A stretch of DNA of 64,000 bases from Dolomedes plantarius (Eukaryota > Arthropoda > Arachnida > Araneae > Dolomedidae): contig OU015499.1 in NCBI GenBank assembly GCA_907164885.2, positions 159,399,489 through 159,463,488 on the forward strand, given 5' to 3'. Made by a program: the position numbers and the translations under genes. The notes beneath the pieces were generated by a model. The model searched no databases, was not told the DNA's origin, and worked only from the letters and a program-made list of their open reading frames with translations. Of this stretch, positions 1 through 11,005 are shown piece by piece. Within the stretch, counting starts at the first letter, position 1; each line of letters begins with the position of its first letter.

Positions 1-619
1 AGTCGACCCTGTTGAGAAAATCTTTTCTCACATACCGTGCAGGCGAAAGGTTTCCCTCCTGTGTGGGTGAAGAGATGAGTTTTTAGCTCATCCTGTCGAG
101 AAAATCTTTTCTCACATACATTGCATGCGAAAGGTTTCTCTCCTGTGTGGGTGCGGAGATGCCTTATTAAATTACTCTGTACATCAAATCTTCTCTCGCA
201 TACAGTGCATGCGAAAAGGTTCTCTCCTGTGTGGGTACAGGAAGTATTATCAGCAATGTGGTAGGAATGATCAGTATTTAAGGAGGCCGACCGTGAAAAT
301 CTTCTGTCACATAAATTACATTCAAAAATTTCCTCGGTGCGAGAAAGAATCTGTGCACTGCAACTTTTTATATTTAGACTAATTCGACATCTCTTACATG
401 GAGAGAATTCATCTTCCGCTTTAGTAGGGTTTGGTTTGTAGGAATGGCTTTCCTTGGAAGGCTCTTTTATACTGGAAATGCCCGACATTTCCTTTTCTAG
501 CCTGTCGACGTTAATGTACACGATCATGAGAAAACTAACTGCTAGCAATACGTTGAACTTCGAAACTTGTGGACAGCTCAAACATTCTAGTATCGCATCG
601 TCCAATCTGTACCGAGCAC
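1..619 (-). CDS. C2H2 zinc-finger protein, unit 1 copy (partial, runs off left edge)
   Basis: Minus-strand reading is open from a likely 3' splice site (pyrimidine tract plus CAG, exon starting at 619) to the window edge. It encodes a non-finger N-terminal part, one degenerate finger with C-x2-C and H-x2-H still present (about 290-350), then canonical fingers with the helices DVQSNLIRH and RQDELKTH and the start of a third, joined by TGEKP-type linkers. Tandem C2H2 arrays normally bind DNA in the nucleus; the target cannot be read from sequence. It is paralogous to the genes at 30905-32150 and 57370-59222, which have the same N-terminal region and the same finger 1. The in-frame ATG used in the other two copies (MPEKEM context) is changed here, so the start must lie upstream or at a later Met. 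The 3' end is outside the window, so completeness cannot be judged. Confidence 0.8.
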
Positions 620-644
620 CTGTAAAGACAGGAGAAAGAAATTG

Positions 645-648
645 AATC

Positions 649-671
<23 letters not shown>
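645..671. repeat. (TA)n microsatellite, split by the element at 672-1997
   Basis: A short TA run lies just upstream of the zinc-finger exon in all three units (also 32179-32246 and 59250-59262). Here it is interrupted and continues at 1998-2010. Confidence 0.9.
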
Positions 672-679
<8 letters not shown>

Positions 680-1997
680 CCACTAAAGTCCCTTCCCACC
701 CTCTTAACTTCGGAGCGGCTGCTGCTATATTCATAAAAGTGGTGTCTAGGTATAGTAAAGTAACCATGCGCTACTGAATGAAACCACATACCACGCCACC
801 TGGTGGAAAACTGCGGAGTTAGCATTCCTATCTCGAAACTGGAACGAGATAGGGAAAAAAGTTATTTATAAAGTTGTAGAAAATCATCAATTTAGTACGA
901 AAAGATACCTTGTGGACATTAATGAGAAGACTACAATGGTTAAAACGCGCATTTGTTTTTCCGTGATTCCCTACACTGTGACGTGACAAAAGGATCTGAG
1001 AAAGAAAAAACAACTAATTTTAACAATATACCTTTATTTGAGATGTTCAAACTTCTCATCGTCAGCTGCAATACAAATTTGGATTCTCGTTTGAATCTCA
1101 CGTTGCACACTTTGGAGCATAGAGCATGATACGTTGCACAAGCGTCCGTAGTGCATAGTTTAAGGACCTGCAATGTTTGTGGAGGGGTCGCATACACCTG
1201 CTGTTTGAGGTATCCCCACAGGAAAAAGTCCAGTGGAGTCAGATCAGGCGAACGTGGAGGCCACTCTTCGAAACTGCCATACCCAATTATTTGTTCCCCG
1301 AATTCCTTGACGAGGTATTGCTTCACTGGTGATCTCAGCTTTGGAATACTCAGTCATGGCCACGAGCATCAACATACTACAGCTCCAAGAAGATGTCTCT
1401 TTTATAGCTGTCTCATGTGAACAGGCATGACGTTTCTTACGTATTTGAATACTGCAAAAATTTAGAACACCAAGCGCAAGTTGCATTGAGTTGATGCGAC
1501 ACTATTTTACACGATCTAAGTATTGTCTACTCTGTTTATAAAGACAATCAGTACGAGGATGAAAAGCTCGAGGTTTGAACCGCGGTCCTTTTGATTGGGG
1601 ATCAAAATCGATATACCACTGTGCACATTAAGGTGTTGTGTTTTGCCCGAAAGATAATCATTTCTCCTTTCGTTCAAGTTTCGTGACGCCACAGTGTAGG
1701 AAATCACGAAAAAACAAATGCGCATTTCAACCGTTGTACTCTGCTCATTAATGTCCCCATAAGTATCTTTTCGTACTAAATCGATGATTTTCTACAATTT
1801 GTAAATCACTTTTTTCCCTATCTCGTACCGTTTTCGAGATACGAATGCTAACTCCGCAGTTTTCCACCAGGTGCGCGGTAGGTGGTTTCATTCAGTAGCG
1901 CATGGCTACTTTACTATACCTAGACACCACTTTTATGAATATAGCAGCAGCCGTTCTGAAGTTAAGAGAGTGGGAAGAGACTTTAGTGGGCATACTG
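672..1997 (-). mobile_element. Long-TIR Tc1/mariner-type element, TA-flanked
   Basis: The two ends are inverted copies of each other over roughly 330 bp. The left end starts CAGAATGCCCACTAAAG and the right end finishes CTTTAGTGGGCATACTG, both bordered by TA, consistent with a TA target duplication. The inverted similarity continues inward to about 1000 on the left and 1690 on the right. The interior carries a decayed transposase on the minus strand. Units 2 and 3 have an uninterrupted TA tract at this place, so the insertion is private to unit 1. Assignment to the IS630/Tc1/mariner superfamily rests on the TA duplication and the transposase C-terminus. Confidence 0.75.
940..1486 (-). pseudogene. 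Tc1/mariner-superfamily transposase remnant
   Basis: The minus strand encodes the C-terminal catalytic half of an IS630/Tc1/mariner-type transposase: a WPPRSPDLTPLDFFLWGYLK stretch, in which the Asp of DFFLWG fits the third acidic position, followed by a VYATPP-type tail. Two overlapping frames (1244-1486 and 940-1326) show at least one frameshift just upstream of this motif, and the N-terminal DNA-binding part is not recognisable. The reading also continues into the inner edge of the long left TIR. It is flanked by the element's own inverted repeats and is not expected to be active. The family name within the superfamily is not resolved. Confidence 0.7.
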
Positions 1998-2010
1998 TAT
2001 ATATATATAC

Positions 2011-3080
2011 TAGCTGTACCCGTTCCAGCGTTGCTCGGGTAATGTAATTACCAATTTTTTAGCAGCCTTAACCGTTTGTTAATGGGCGTCGCTGTCATCC
2101 TTTTCCTCACCACGATACATTATTTTACCCATATAAATTTAATCCTTTCTGGCACATTTTGGCAAAATTTTTGACATAGGATTACTTAAAACTTTCCATA
2201 ATAGTCAGAGAGACGAAAAACGTATTAAGATGTTTATTGTGCTGAAATTCTTTGAAATCTTCCTAGATTTTTTCCACAAACACACCACAAATTATGATAT
2301 TAACTAAGTGTTGGCCAAAAAAATTACGTCATTACTAAATGCGATTTTTTAATCGATTATCACTGCAATAGTAATAGATTTCCTTTAACCACCCAATCCC
2401 TCATAGAAAAAAAACGCCCCAACACATCACGTGCTTGACGTCGAAAAAGACACGCCTATTTTTCCCCGCTTTACCTTCGTCCGGAAATGAAGAACGAAAT
2501 CTCCAAAATGAGATTTCTCGCAAGTTTCCGAATCATAAAATAAATTATTAAAAAATAACTACAATTTGTAAATTAATTTTGGTTCTGGCTTTCGAAACTG
2601 TGATGTCTAGGGTCTCTGAGATAAAAATTTCATAAAAATGTAACATTTACGTATCGATTCGACAATTTGGAAAAAAGGGTCGCGGCCAAAATCGCGTTTT
2701 TTCCAGAAAAACGGGTGCGTACAGGCGATCGAAAAAAATCACAATTAATCGATAAAGTAAGACAGATAATTTTAATTGTGATTTCCGTATAGTGTCATCT
2801 TTCCCGTATAGGCTCGTCCGAAAAAAACAATTCTTGGACGGATACGTTAGGATTTACGGAGCTTTTACTCGTCCGGGAGCTCCAAATCGCGACTACATAT
2901 TTCATTACGGAAAATCTAATTAAAAAATCGAAAAAAGGGCTTCGAGGTGCATAATGTGACCTCGGGGGACATCTTCGTGTTGAATCTCAAGACTGTCCGA
3001 CCTGCCGTCTTTGCGCCGTGCCGCGAGCAGACAAAAACTCGGTCACACACACACAGACTTTGCCTTTTATATATAAAGAT
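2011..3080. mobile_element. Retroposon-like insertion, family not identified
   Basis: This segment lies between the TA tract and the conserved CACGCCAATGTTCC motif and has no counterpart in units 2 or 3, so it is an insertion. It begins ACTAGCTGTACCCGTTCC, a terminus style seen on many arthropod retroposons, and ends with a CA run and TTTATATATAAAGATAAA. I see no long ORF; the minus-strand ORF at 2916-3098 is a composition artefact. A non-LTR 3' UTR is a reasonable guess only. Confidence 0.4.
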
Positions 3081-3440
3081 AAACATTTTGCACGCCAATG
3101 TTCCATAAATGAAAAATCATAATTCTGAGAAAAATACTATTCGTATTCCATAAAAATTATTAAGTCGAACGTTGGTTGGTTGGTTGTTTAGGGTTTAATG
3201 GTGCAAGCTCCAGAGAGGACATACTGCGTTAAACACGTGGTAAAACCCGAAGAACACTATATAAGTCCGCATTTTAAAACCACAATCCTGTGCAAACATG
3301 ATAAAAACGTAATGCATAAGCAGAAAAGATATACAAAGTTGATGCAAACAATGATATAAAAAGGGTAATGATATATAAAAGGTGACAAAAACGATGATAT
3401 AAAATAGTGATAAAAGGATTCAAAGGTATGAACGATGATA

Positions 3441-4349
3441 TGAGGGCAGATCAAAAAGTTAGTTGCACTTCCAAGTTATGGCCATTTATAAAATAACCTA
3501 TAGAAAAGCAACACGGCTATGACAGCATACAATGTAAGTTCACATTTCCACATAGTTCCCAAGAGAATCTAAACATTTCTCCGAACGGACTACCAACTTT
3601 TCGATTCCGGATGCATAGAAATCTCCTCCAGCGCTATGTAACCTTACGGAGACAGCTGCTTTCACCTCCTCACCATTTCGGAATCGTTGTCCTCCGAGAT
3701 CCTTTTTGAGCTTACCAAAAACATGGAAATCACATGGCGCTAAGTCGGGACAGTATGGGGGTTGTTGCCATACCTCCCACTTGAATCGCTGCAGCAGTTC
3801 GCACGTTTGGCGGGCCTTGTGCGGCGAGTGGAATTTATGCCGAAAGGAACGACAATCAACTCGGCTTCGTATTGTTAAACGTTGAACCAGTTGCGTAAAG
3901 CAGTTAAAGAGAAACGCCGGGGGAAATTGAGCGACGGTGTGATTTTATTGCACGATAACGCAACACCTCACAAGGCACGCCAAACGCGCGAAATGCTGCA
4001 GAGATTCAAGTGGGAGGTATGGCAAACGCCTCCATACAGTTCCGACATAGCGCCATGTGATTTCCATATTTTCGGTAAGCGCAAAAAGGATCTCGGAGGA
4101 CAATGATTCCGAAATGGTGAGGAGGTGAAAGCAGCTGTCTCCGTGTGGTTACATAGCGCTGGGGGAGATTTCTATGCATCCGGAATCGAAAAGTTGGTTG
4201 TCCGTTCGGAGAAATGTTTAGAGTCTCTTGGGAACTATGTGGAAAAGTGAACTTACATTGTATGCTGTCACAGCCGTGTTGATTTTGTATAGGTTATTTA
4301 ATAAATGGCCATAACTTGGAAATGCAACTTACTTTTTGACCTGTCGTCG
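3441..4349. mobile_element. Fold-back mariner derivative (two inverted transposase 3' halves)
   Basis: The left arm (3441 to about 3840, minus strand) and right arm (about 3880 to 4349, plus strand) are inverted copies of the same mariner 3' half. Each encodes the region around HDNATPHKA, WQTPPYSSDIAPCDFHIFGK and KKDLGG and ends in the same TIR (AAGTTGCATTTCCAAG and its variant). The element is bordered by TA on both sides (3439-3440 and 4350-4351), as expected for mariner. The plus arm has an ORF at 3882-4106 that includes the HDN and APCD catalytic-type positions but ends at a stop just after KKDLGGQ. There is no N-terminal half on either side, so it cannot encode a whole transposase. Confidence 0.8.
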
Positions 4350-4739
4350 TATTTAAAAAGGTTTCGCTGGAGTTTTCTAGCGCAGAGGATAAATGCTCGC
4401 CAAACACTCGTCGAAAGTATAAAAAATGCACAGGAAATAAGACTCACAACTAGCAACAGTGATAAAAAGGGTGACAAGAAAAAAAGGATGGTAAAATCAG
4501 TAAAACGTGCACGGTGATAAAATCAGTCGAAAACAGCAGATGTTAAGGACAGTCCTATATAACAATATGTAAAATACAGTCATTAAAACAGGTAATGTAA
4601 ACTGTCATATAATATAACCATTCGAAATAGTCATAGAAAATGATTAAATAACAGTGATAGAAAATAGTGAGTAAAAATAGCACGAGCAAATATATACAAA
4701 AGTGATAAAAGTAGAGTTCAGCTGATAAAAGCCACAAAA

Positions 4740-5732
4740 TTAGAGAAAAAAAAGGGAGGAGTTATGCCTCCTCAAAAACAACATCATTGTCCGAGTCGTC
4801 GAACACAGTTTTAATTCCGCATTGTCCGTGAGCCTGCGGACATACTGATTACCCTTTAAAATATAATTAGGGTCTTTCGCACTTTCTAGGAATGGCCACT
4901 TTTTTTCTATTTCCGTTTGGAGGGATTGGAGAATTTGCATCTATGTGGTATGAACATGACTGCTTGCTTCCTACAAGATTTTTATGAGTGGTCGGTGGTG
5001 ATGGGGATCTACTTTTTTTCCACGTGCCGGATGTGAAGCATTCAAATTTGGTGGAATTGAGGCTTTAATAGAAGTTTCAACAGTTTTTTCCTGGTTGTAG
5101 TTTCCACCTGAGTTGAGTTTGTCTTTTCGTTATCTGTTTTACCATTCTTTTGCGTCCTTAAAGGTCCAATAAATACGGGTTCGGTTTGTGTACCAGTTGT
5201 TCTTTTTCGCCTGGGGGCAGTTGCTACGGCGTAAGAGAGACTTGGAGTGCTGCTGTTCACAATATGCCGTGCTGCTATGTATGAAAATTTACGAGTGATT
5301 TTAAGGGTTTGAATTTCTTTTTCCGTATTAATGGTGTTTCCGTACATGCCTCACTTTTATGGCCAGGTCGAGAGCATCTGGCACAGGTGATATTTCCTCG
5401 GCAGGAGTCTTTTGCATGGCCGAACCTCTGGCACTTAAAACAGCGTAGAGGATTCGGCACATACGGTCTCACACGGCAATTCAAATACGCGGCCGTTACC
5501 ACGGATGGCAAAGCTGGTGAATCGAAGGAAAGTATGAGGTGTTTTGTTGGGAGAATTTTACCTTCCCGTCTAATAGCTATCGTCGCACTGACGAAACGCC
5601 TTGGTCCTTTAAGTTCTCAAGTATTTCCTCCTCTAGGCATGTAAATAAGTCTGGTTCTGATATTACTCCTCCAGATGAGTTCAGTGTCCTGTGGGGTGTT
5701 ATAGATAAATTGAAGGGTCGAACGAAAAAGAC
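4740..5732 (-). pseudogene. Non-LTR retrotransposon ORF1 (gag-like), frameshifted
   Basis: Read on the minus strand, the fragment opens with a TPHRTLNSSGG-type segment, followed by an RREGKILPTK strand. CCHC zinc knuckles come next (CFKCQRFGHAKDSC, then CARCSRPGHKSEAC), and after them a low-complexity basic and Thr-rich tail with TTGTQTE. This is the ORF1 layout of I/jockey-like LINEs; ORF1 proteins bind the element RNA. The reading is broken by frameshifts near 5578 and near 5335, and a C-terminal piece is visible at 4740-4940. The 5' part of ORF1 is absent because the insertion is 5' truncated. The exact clade cannot be stated without the reverse transcriptase. Confidence 0.7.
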
Positions 5733-5985
5733 TAAGTCGAACGAAAGTATGCATTGATAATTTAGCATCGAGGTTACGTTAATAAAATAAGTAGTATCTA
5801 AGGGGAAATTGTAATTTCGGTTTTTTTCTAATTTTCGGCGAACGAAGTTCAAAAATTCATATAAAATTAAAAATTTATCAAATCTTTTTATAAATGTGAG
5901 AAATTAAAAATGATCATTTTTTTTTGGTAGAACAAAAGTTATGACAAAAACGATTAAATTTTGTTATTAGGCAAGAAATTTGCTT

Positions 5986-7693
5986 GTTCCAGAAATGGAA
6001 CATTGGCGTGCAAAGGTTAGTTTTTTTTACATAATAAAGTTTTATTAATTACAGTGCATAGAATTAATCATCAAAAGTTTTCGAATTATCGAGAGGTTTT
6101 AGTAAGTGTCGACGAAAGATGTTTATGACATTGATCTACTTTCGATTCCCCTGTTCCCCTTTCACAAACACACGTTTTACGACGGATCTGAAGCGAATTA
6201 CTCATAACTGCCCCTGAATAACGTGTTTGTTGATAGAAGTCGTTTATGACTCAACTGGAGAGGCACATATATTGGAAATTAACGTTATACGGAGTTCTTA
6301 TTCTTTTCCTTTTCTCTGCGAATTTCTTCCGTTAGTAAGGATACGTCACACTGATTAGATTCAAAACCGTTTCGGACTGTAGAAGAGGCACTTGATTATT
6401 TTTTCACATTATCTAATGATTCTGAAAAAGAAGAGTGTATTGATATTTGTCAACTGTCTCTAGAAGAAAGTGGATATTTAACAGATGAGAAAGTTATAAA
6501 GGAGGATATTTGGGGCCTGTTCTGCCAGTAGATGCTTGTGGTCAAGTCGAAATAACTACAAAAATAGATGTTAATGGAATATCTAATTAAGACGGATTTG
6601 ATCCTGAAGTACTTTCAACTTCAAAGGAAAGACCGAATTTGAATCGAAACCTAAAGTGAAAAGAGAAAAATATCCAACATTGCTGGGAAAAAATGAAAGT
6701 TTGAAAAAAATCCTAAAAACTGATAGCATTGAGAATATTTCTAAAATGTGTCCTAAGTTGGTTACCTTATCTCCAGTTGAAATATTTCACAAGTTCAGAC
6801 CAATAGAATATCTATTGCATTTATGACATATCTTGGATCCTCTCGGATCTAGAGTTATGTGAGAGCGTCTATGCAGTGTTGAAAATACAGAAATGCATGA
6901 AATTTTTTTTGACAACTCTCATTACATAAGCTCCTTTACTGAGTTGTCTGCAAAAGGTTTCAAAGGAAACTGGCCCGAAACCGGAATTTTTGACAGGAAG
7001 ATGTCCTCCCAGATCACCAAATAAAGCCTCAAAATGGAAAAGAGGAAATTTTTAGTACTCAAGTGACGGTCAATATTTCATTTGCCGCTGGAAAGACAGT
7101 ACTGTTGCAACTATAGCATCCAATTACTCGACACATGAGCCAATCAGTAAAACCAAGCGATTTTGTCCAGCACAAAAAAAAAGAGAACTGATGTTTCTCA
7201 GCCACATCTAATAATAACGTATAGTGAGGGAATGGGAGGTGTGGAATTGCAAGACAGACTTCTTGGATCATATTGATAGTATGTTTAGAAGAAAAATTGG
7301 TATTGGAATCTATTTAACAATGCTCTAAACATGGCTGTCACTGCTGGATGAATTTTGCATTTACATTTGCACAAAGGTACAACAGCAGAGCAATCATATC
7401 TCAATTTTCGGAGAGAAGTAACTTCGTGTTTCCATCGCATGAAACCGAAAATCCACTCTCTTCCTGGACCTCGCGCACATTGCTCTGAATCATTCAATCA
7501 GATGCACATTATCTTGTGCCGGCTATTTTTATGCTTAACTTGTGTTATTTCTGAATAACGTTTAGAAATTTACTTACAACTACTAAAAAATTGAGCACAG
7601 AAACTGAGATTTGAATTTACATGTCGTTAATGATATTTTATAAAACAATGTGAAAAAACTAAGTGTTTCCCGCCAATGTTCCATTTCTGGAAC
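5986..7693 (+). mobile_element. piggyBac-like element, unit 1 copy
   Basis: The element is bordered by perfect inverted copies of GTTCCAGAAATGGAACATTG (5986-6005) and its complement (7674-7693), extending inward through GGCG. The interior holds piggyBac transposase remnants on the plus strand. A third copy of the same motif at about 3089-3106, facing inward from further left, borders a short non-coding segment equivalent to the MITE at 32252-32620. No TTAA flank is clear. Confidence 0.65.
6375..7558 (+). pseudogene. piggyBac-like transposase remnant, unit 1
   Basis: An N-terminal acidic segment (VEEALDYFFTLSNDSE at about 6377-6424) and a C-terminal block containing SEGMGGVELQDRLLGSY, YWNLFNNALNMAVTAG and HLHLHKGTTAEQSYLNF (about 7220-7410) are typical of piggyBac transposases. 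The central catalytic region is largely lost or shifted, with several stops. The stop immediately after MAVTAG is shared with unit 2 (34144-34146), so the gene was dead before duplication. The encoded enzyme would have been a cut-and-paste transposase with a DDD core; no complete core can be read here. Confidence 0.7.
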
Positions 7694-7699
7694 ATGTTA

Positions 7700-9650
7700 T
7701 AAATCATATACAATTTTTAAACTTACTCATTGTTCTTATGTTTGAGTTTTAATGTGATTTTTATGAATAAATAGTTTGTGTTATCGTTCGAACTTAGTGC
7801 GGCGTGTAAAAGGTTAGTACTGTACGATCAATTTTTTTTCGTATTTTTCACGTGACATCGATAGCAATAGATAAAAGTTTGTGCTAAGAAATGATATATC
7901 TATAAACTAAGATGTTCTAAATTATGTTCCAGTCTAATTAAATTACTGATCATTTTAAATTTATTGTAATTAGGGCACCAGGTTCCTTAGCTATCGTCAT
8001 TCATTTGCTCTGGGAGATCGTAATGACATACGGAGATTTGATATGTTTCGGGTTGTAGGACACTCCACAAAACTACTGCTATCGATCCGATCAATAATAG
8101 ATAAGCAATATTAATACCTTTGCCCCTTATATTTAGTTTAGTTGTCTGGAAGACATAATAATTTCATCGTTAATTATTAAGTTTAATGCTCCGAGAAATT
8201 CCAGGGATTAATATCTGATGAAAAATCTTGGTTGCCAACAGATTAAAAAGTTTATAAATCTAATAAAATATGTAAAATTATTACAGGAAATAACAAAGAA
8301 TATGTGGCTCTTGGGTTTTTTTAGGCTTATTTTTTTCAATTGTAGTTTGGTGGCTATAGATATTTTTCACCACACTTCCACATTTTAATCTGTGTGTTGT
8401 GCATATAATGCATTAGAATTTACAACAGTATAAATTCTTCAAATTTCTTTCCGTTCATTTACTGTATAATAGTGCTTTTCTGCGATTCTTCACATAATGT
8501 GAATCAAACATTTCAAAACAGTTATCTGTGGACCACTTGTAGTCTATGAGATACACCTCAGGAATACACGAATGATTCTCCAGACCATCACCTTTTAAAT
8601 ATTGTATCACGAGATCATAAACACGGAATAAAAATTCTAAACAAAATAAATCCACACAGTTTCGATGTGATACTCCTTAAGAATTACTTGTGAGAACAAT
8701 TTTATATTTTCATCGAAATATTAATTCAGAACTCCTTAAAGAAGTTTTACCGTTGTCAGTTCTCCCGCAATTTATTTCTGAATTTTTTTTTTTTTGTACT
8801 CTCCAGGTGGTAAATAAAATATGCCGAATAAATGTGGGGAGTGACTTTAATCTCAACCTGTCACATACTGATTGGACACAGCTCGGAATTATAGTAAAGA
8901 AACAATTTCACAGCTGTCACAGGAGAAAAAAAAATTACGTACACACTTTAGTACAAAAATTATTACTGGTTACCTCTGAAGAGAAGATCCCCGAGAAACT
9001 GGTCACTCGGGGAGAGTTCTTTTTTGTTGAGGGGTGGAACGTTAAAGCGAAGGTCAACGAGAGAGAAAGAGATTGTCACCAAACATCCCCCACTTTTCGC
9101 CAATTATCGGCATTTGTCGGAAGGAAGAGTCGAACAGGTGTTTTTCTGCCGATTGGCAATGGTTTAGTCTAAGAAAAGGCAGTGTTTACAAGAAACAGAT
9201 GGGGAGAAATATACATCTGCAGTTACAATTGAAAGGAAATTTTAAACACTATATTACCTATTGGAACTATTATACCTTTTGGAATATTAATTGCCGTGAT
9301 GTGCTGTATAATCTGAACTGTTTAAATGCTGATTTCTGCAGTCTATTTTCCAAGGTATAAATTTGCAACCAAGCGAAACATCTTTCCCGTTTTTATTAAC
9401 TTTTACACTGGCCAAAAATATGGCTAACAAAAACCAAGTTATGAGAAAATATTTCAAAGAGGGGGAAATTAAAGTTTGAAGAAAATTTTCCTTACTCAAA
9501 TTGCGGAAAATTTTATAGTGTTGATAAAGTTAATTGTGGATTTTCATTAGAAGAGGTCATTAGGGTAGCACACTTTAAAGGGCAGGGCCGACCTTGCCAG
9601 TTGAACCTATTTGATGTGGAAAATTAAAAATATGTCTAAACCGAAATGGC
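7700..9650. other. Conserved non-coding block shared by units 1 and 2
   Basis: No supported gene is visible. The stretch to about 8960 matches 34400-35715. A strong-looking splice acceptor (long T run, CTCTCCAG at 8812) precedes an open 160-codon frame at 8690-9172, but in unit 2 the AG is lost and the frame is short, so coding status is not supported. Confidence 0.5.
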
Positions 9651-9654
9651 TTTA

Positions 9655-10766
9655 ACATATGAGCTGTTATTTTTGAAAGTGCGTCCATTTTTTCATGTAT
9701 CGAGATATTTAAAGGTTTGTATTTGAATGAATTTAAAAGTATTGGCAAACGTTAATAAATTCGAGTGATGATTTTAACACTATACACCTTTTTAAATTTT
9801 ACTATGAAATAATAATTATTAAAATTATTTAAAAAAGTAAATGATTTTTTTAGCTCCAGATGGACTTATACCACTTTCAAAAATAACATATTATAAAAAA
9901 TAAAACAAGTGGAAATTCAAGTCCATATTTTCATATACATTAGCTTCACTGAAATGGATTTTTTAATGTGAACTCTAACTTAACAACATCACTATCAGAC
10001 CAAATTGACATATTATCGTCTTTTTTATAGGTATGTGAACTCATTGTAACAATTGTATGAAATATTATTTATCTAAAACTTTGATTTTCTGCTTTAATAG
10101 CAATTATATTTAAATAATACTCACGCTGCAATCTATTAGTACAAGAAACACAAACCAAACAGTAGGACTTGCGAAAGAAAACCAAATAAAATCAGTGAAA
10201 TTATTTCTGACCACTTAATCAGAACAATAATGTTATCTTGTTAACGATGTTATATTTAAGACACTAGCTAAGTAAAATATGCTGTCGCGGTGGGCTTCTG
10301 TTCTGACGCTAGCTGTTCGAACCTAGCCGTTCTCTGGCACGCCTTTTTCTTTTAAAAAATTTATTTTAATTATTAACTAACATAAAATTAATTTAAGGTA
10401 TTATTTAGGTTATTATTAAGGTAAAAAAAGATTTACAATTTATTGGCTATCAACTGGAAATTTATTGGCATAATATTTTGTTCAACCCGGACGAAGTCGG
10501 GACGGGCCGCTAGTCAATACTTGCAATATGCAAGTTGCTTTTATTATAATTATTAGGAATGGACTTATTCTCCACTTAAATTTTTTTTTTTTTTGCGATA
10601 ACATTTTATAGCCAAAATTCTTTTGTTTACTTTATGAAAAAATCGTACTCCATTGAAAGTCTGATTATAAATAGGAAGAGAAGGTGACCATATCTTACTA
10701 AAATTACCGTTAACTCATTTTTTTAAAGTGGACTTACACCACTTTCAAATATAACAGCTCATATGT
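9655..10766. repeat. Possible non-autonomous element bounded by 27-bp inverted repeats
   Basis: The left arm ACATATGAGCTGTTATTTTT plus GAAAGTG (9655-9681) is repeated inverted at 10740-10766 with one or two mismatches. A partial third copy of the arm lies at about 9870-9893. No ORF is seen inside. Near 10490-10512 there is a CCCGGACGAAGTCGGGACGG motif, inverted relative to the terminus style seen at 2011. No target duplication is clear. Confidence 0.45.
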
Positions 10767-10879
10767 AAAAATAACACCACACAAAGTGTGTAATTATTTA
10801 TTTTTTTTAAACCAATGCGGACACACTTGTCGTGAAGACATTCGCTTATAATACACCGCAGCTATTGCTGGCCATTTTA

Positions 10880-11005
10880 TTATGGGGGCGCCATATAGGT
10901 GGACTAGCATTACCCCCTATGAAGGGATGACACAAACGGGGGCATTTTCAGTGGCGCAACGCCGGGATTCGATCCGAGCACCCTCAGAATCGAAAGCTAG
11001 CATTT
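10880..11005 (-). repeat. tRNA-derived SINE fragment
   Basis: On the minus strand a GGATCGAATCCCGG stretch (about 10965) fits a pol III B box, preceded by an anticodon-arm-like segment GCTAGCTTTCGATTC. The body ends near the GGGGGCGCCATATAGG stretch at 10883. The B-box style is the same as in the SINE at 24716. The A box is not intact. Confidence 0.45.

Larger units (their letters stand above)
3172..5732 (-). mobile_element. LINE insertion carrying ORF1 only, 11-bp TSD
   Basis: The insertion is bounded by an exact 11-bp direct repeat TAAGTCGAACG (3161-3171 and 5733-5743), and the interrupted sequence is continuous in units 2 and 3. On the minus strand the element starts inside a non-LTR ORF1 and ends in a short CAAC-type tail at 3172. 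Between ORF1 and the tail there is only AT-rich DNA with a degenerate TGATAAAA-like periodicity, plus a nested mariner derivative (3441-4349). No reverse transcriptase or endonuclease ORF is present, so about 1.65 kb of LINE sequence remains. Confidence 0.75.

Noticed and set aside
8690..9172. 160-codon plus-strand ORF behind a good-looking splice acceptor
   Set aside because: The acceptor AG and the reading frame are not kept in unit 2, and the second half lies in the segment missing there.
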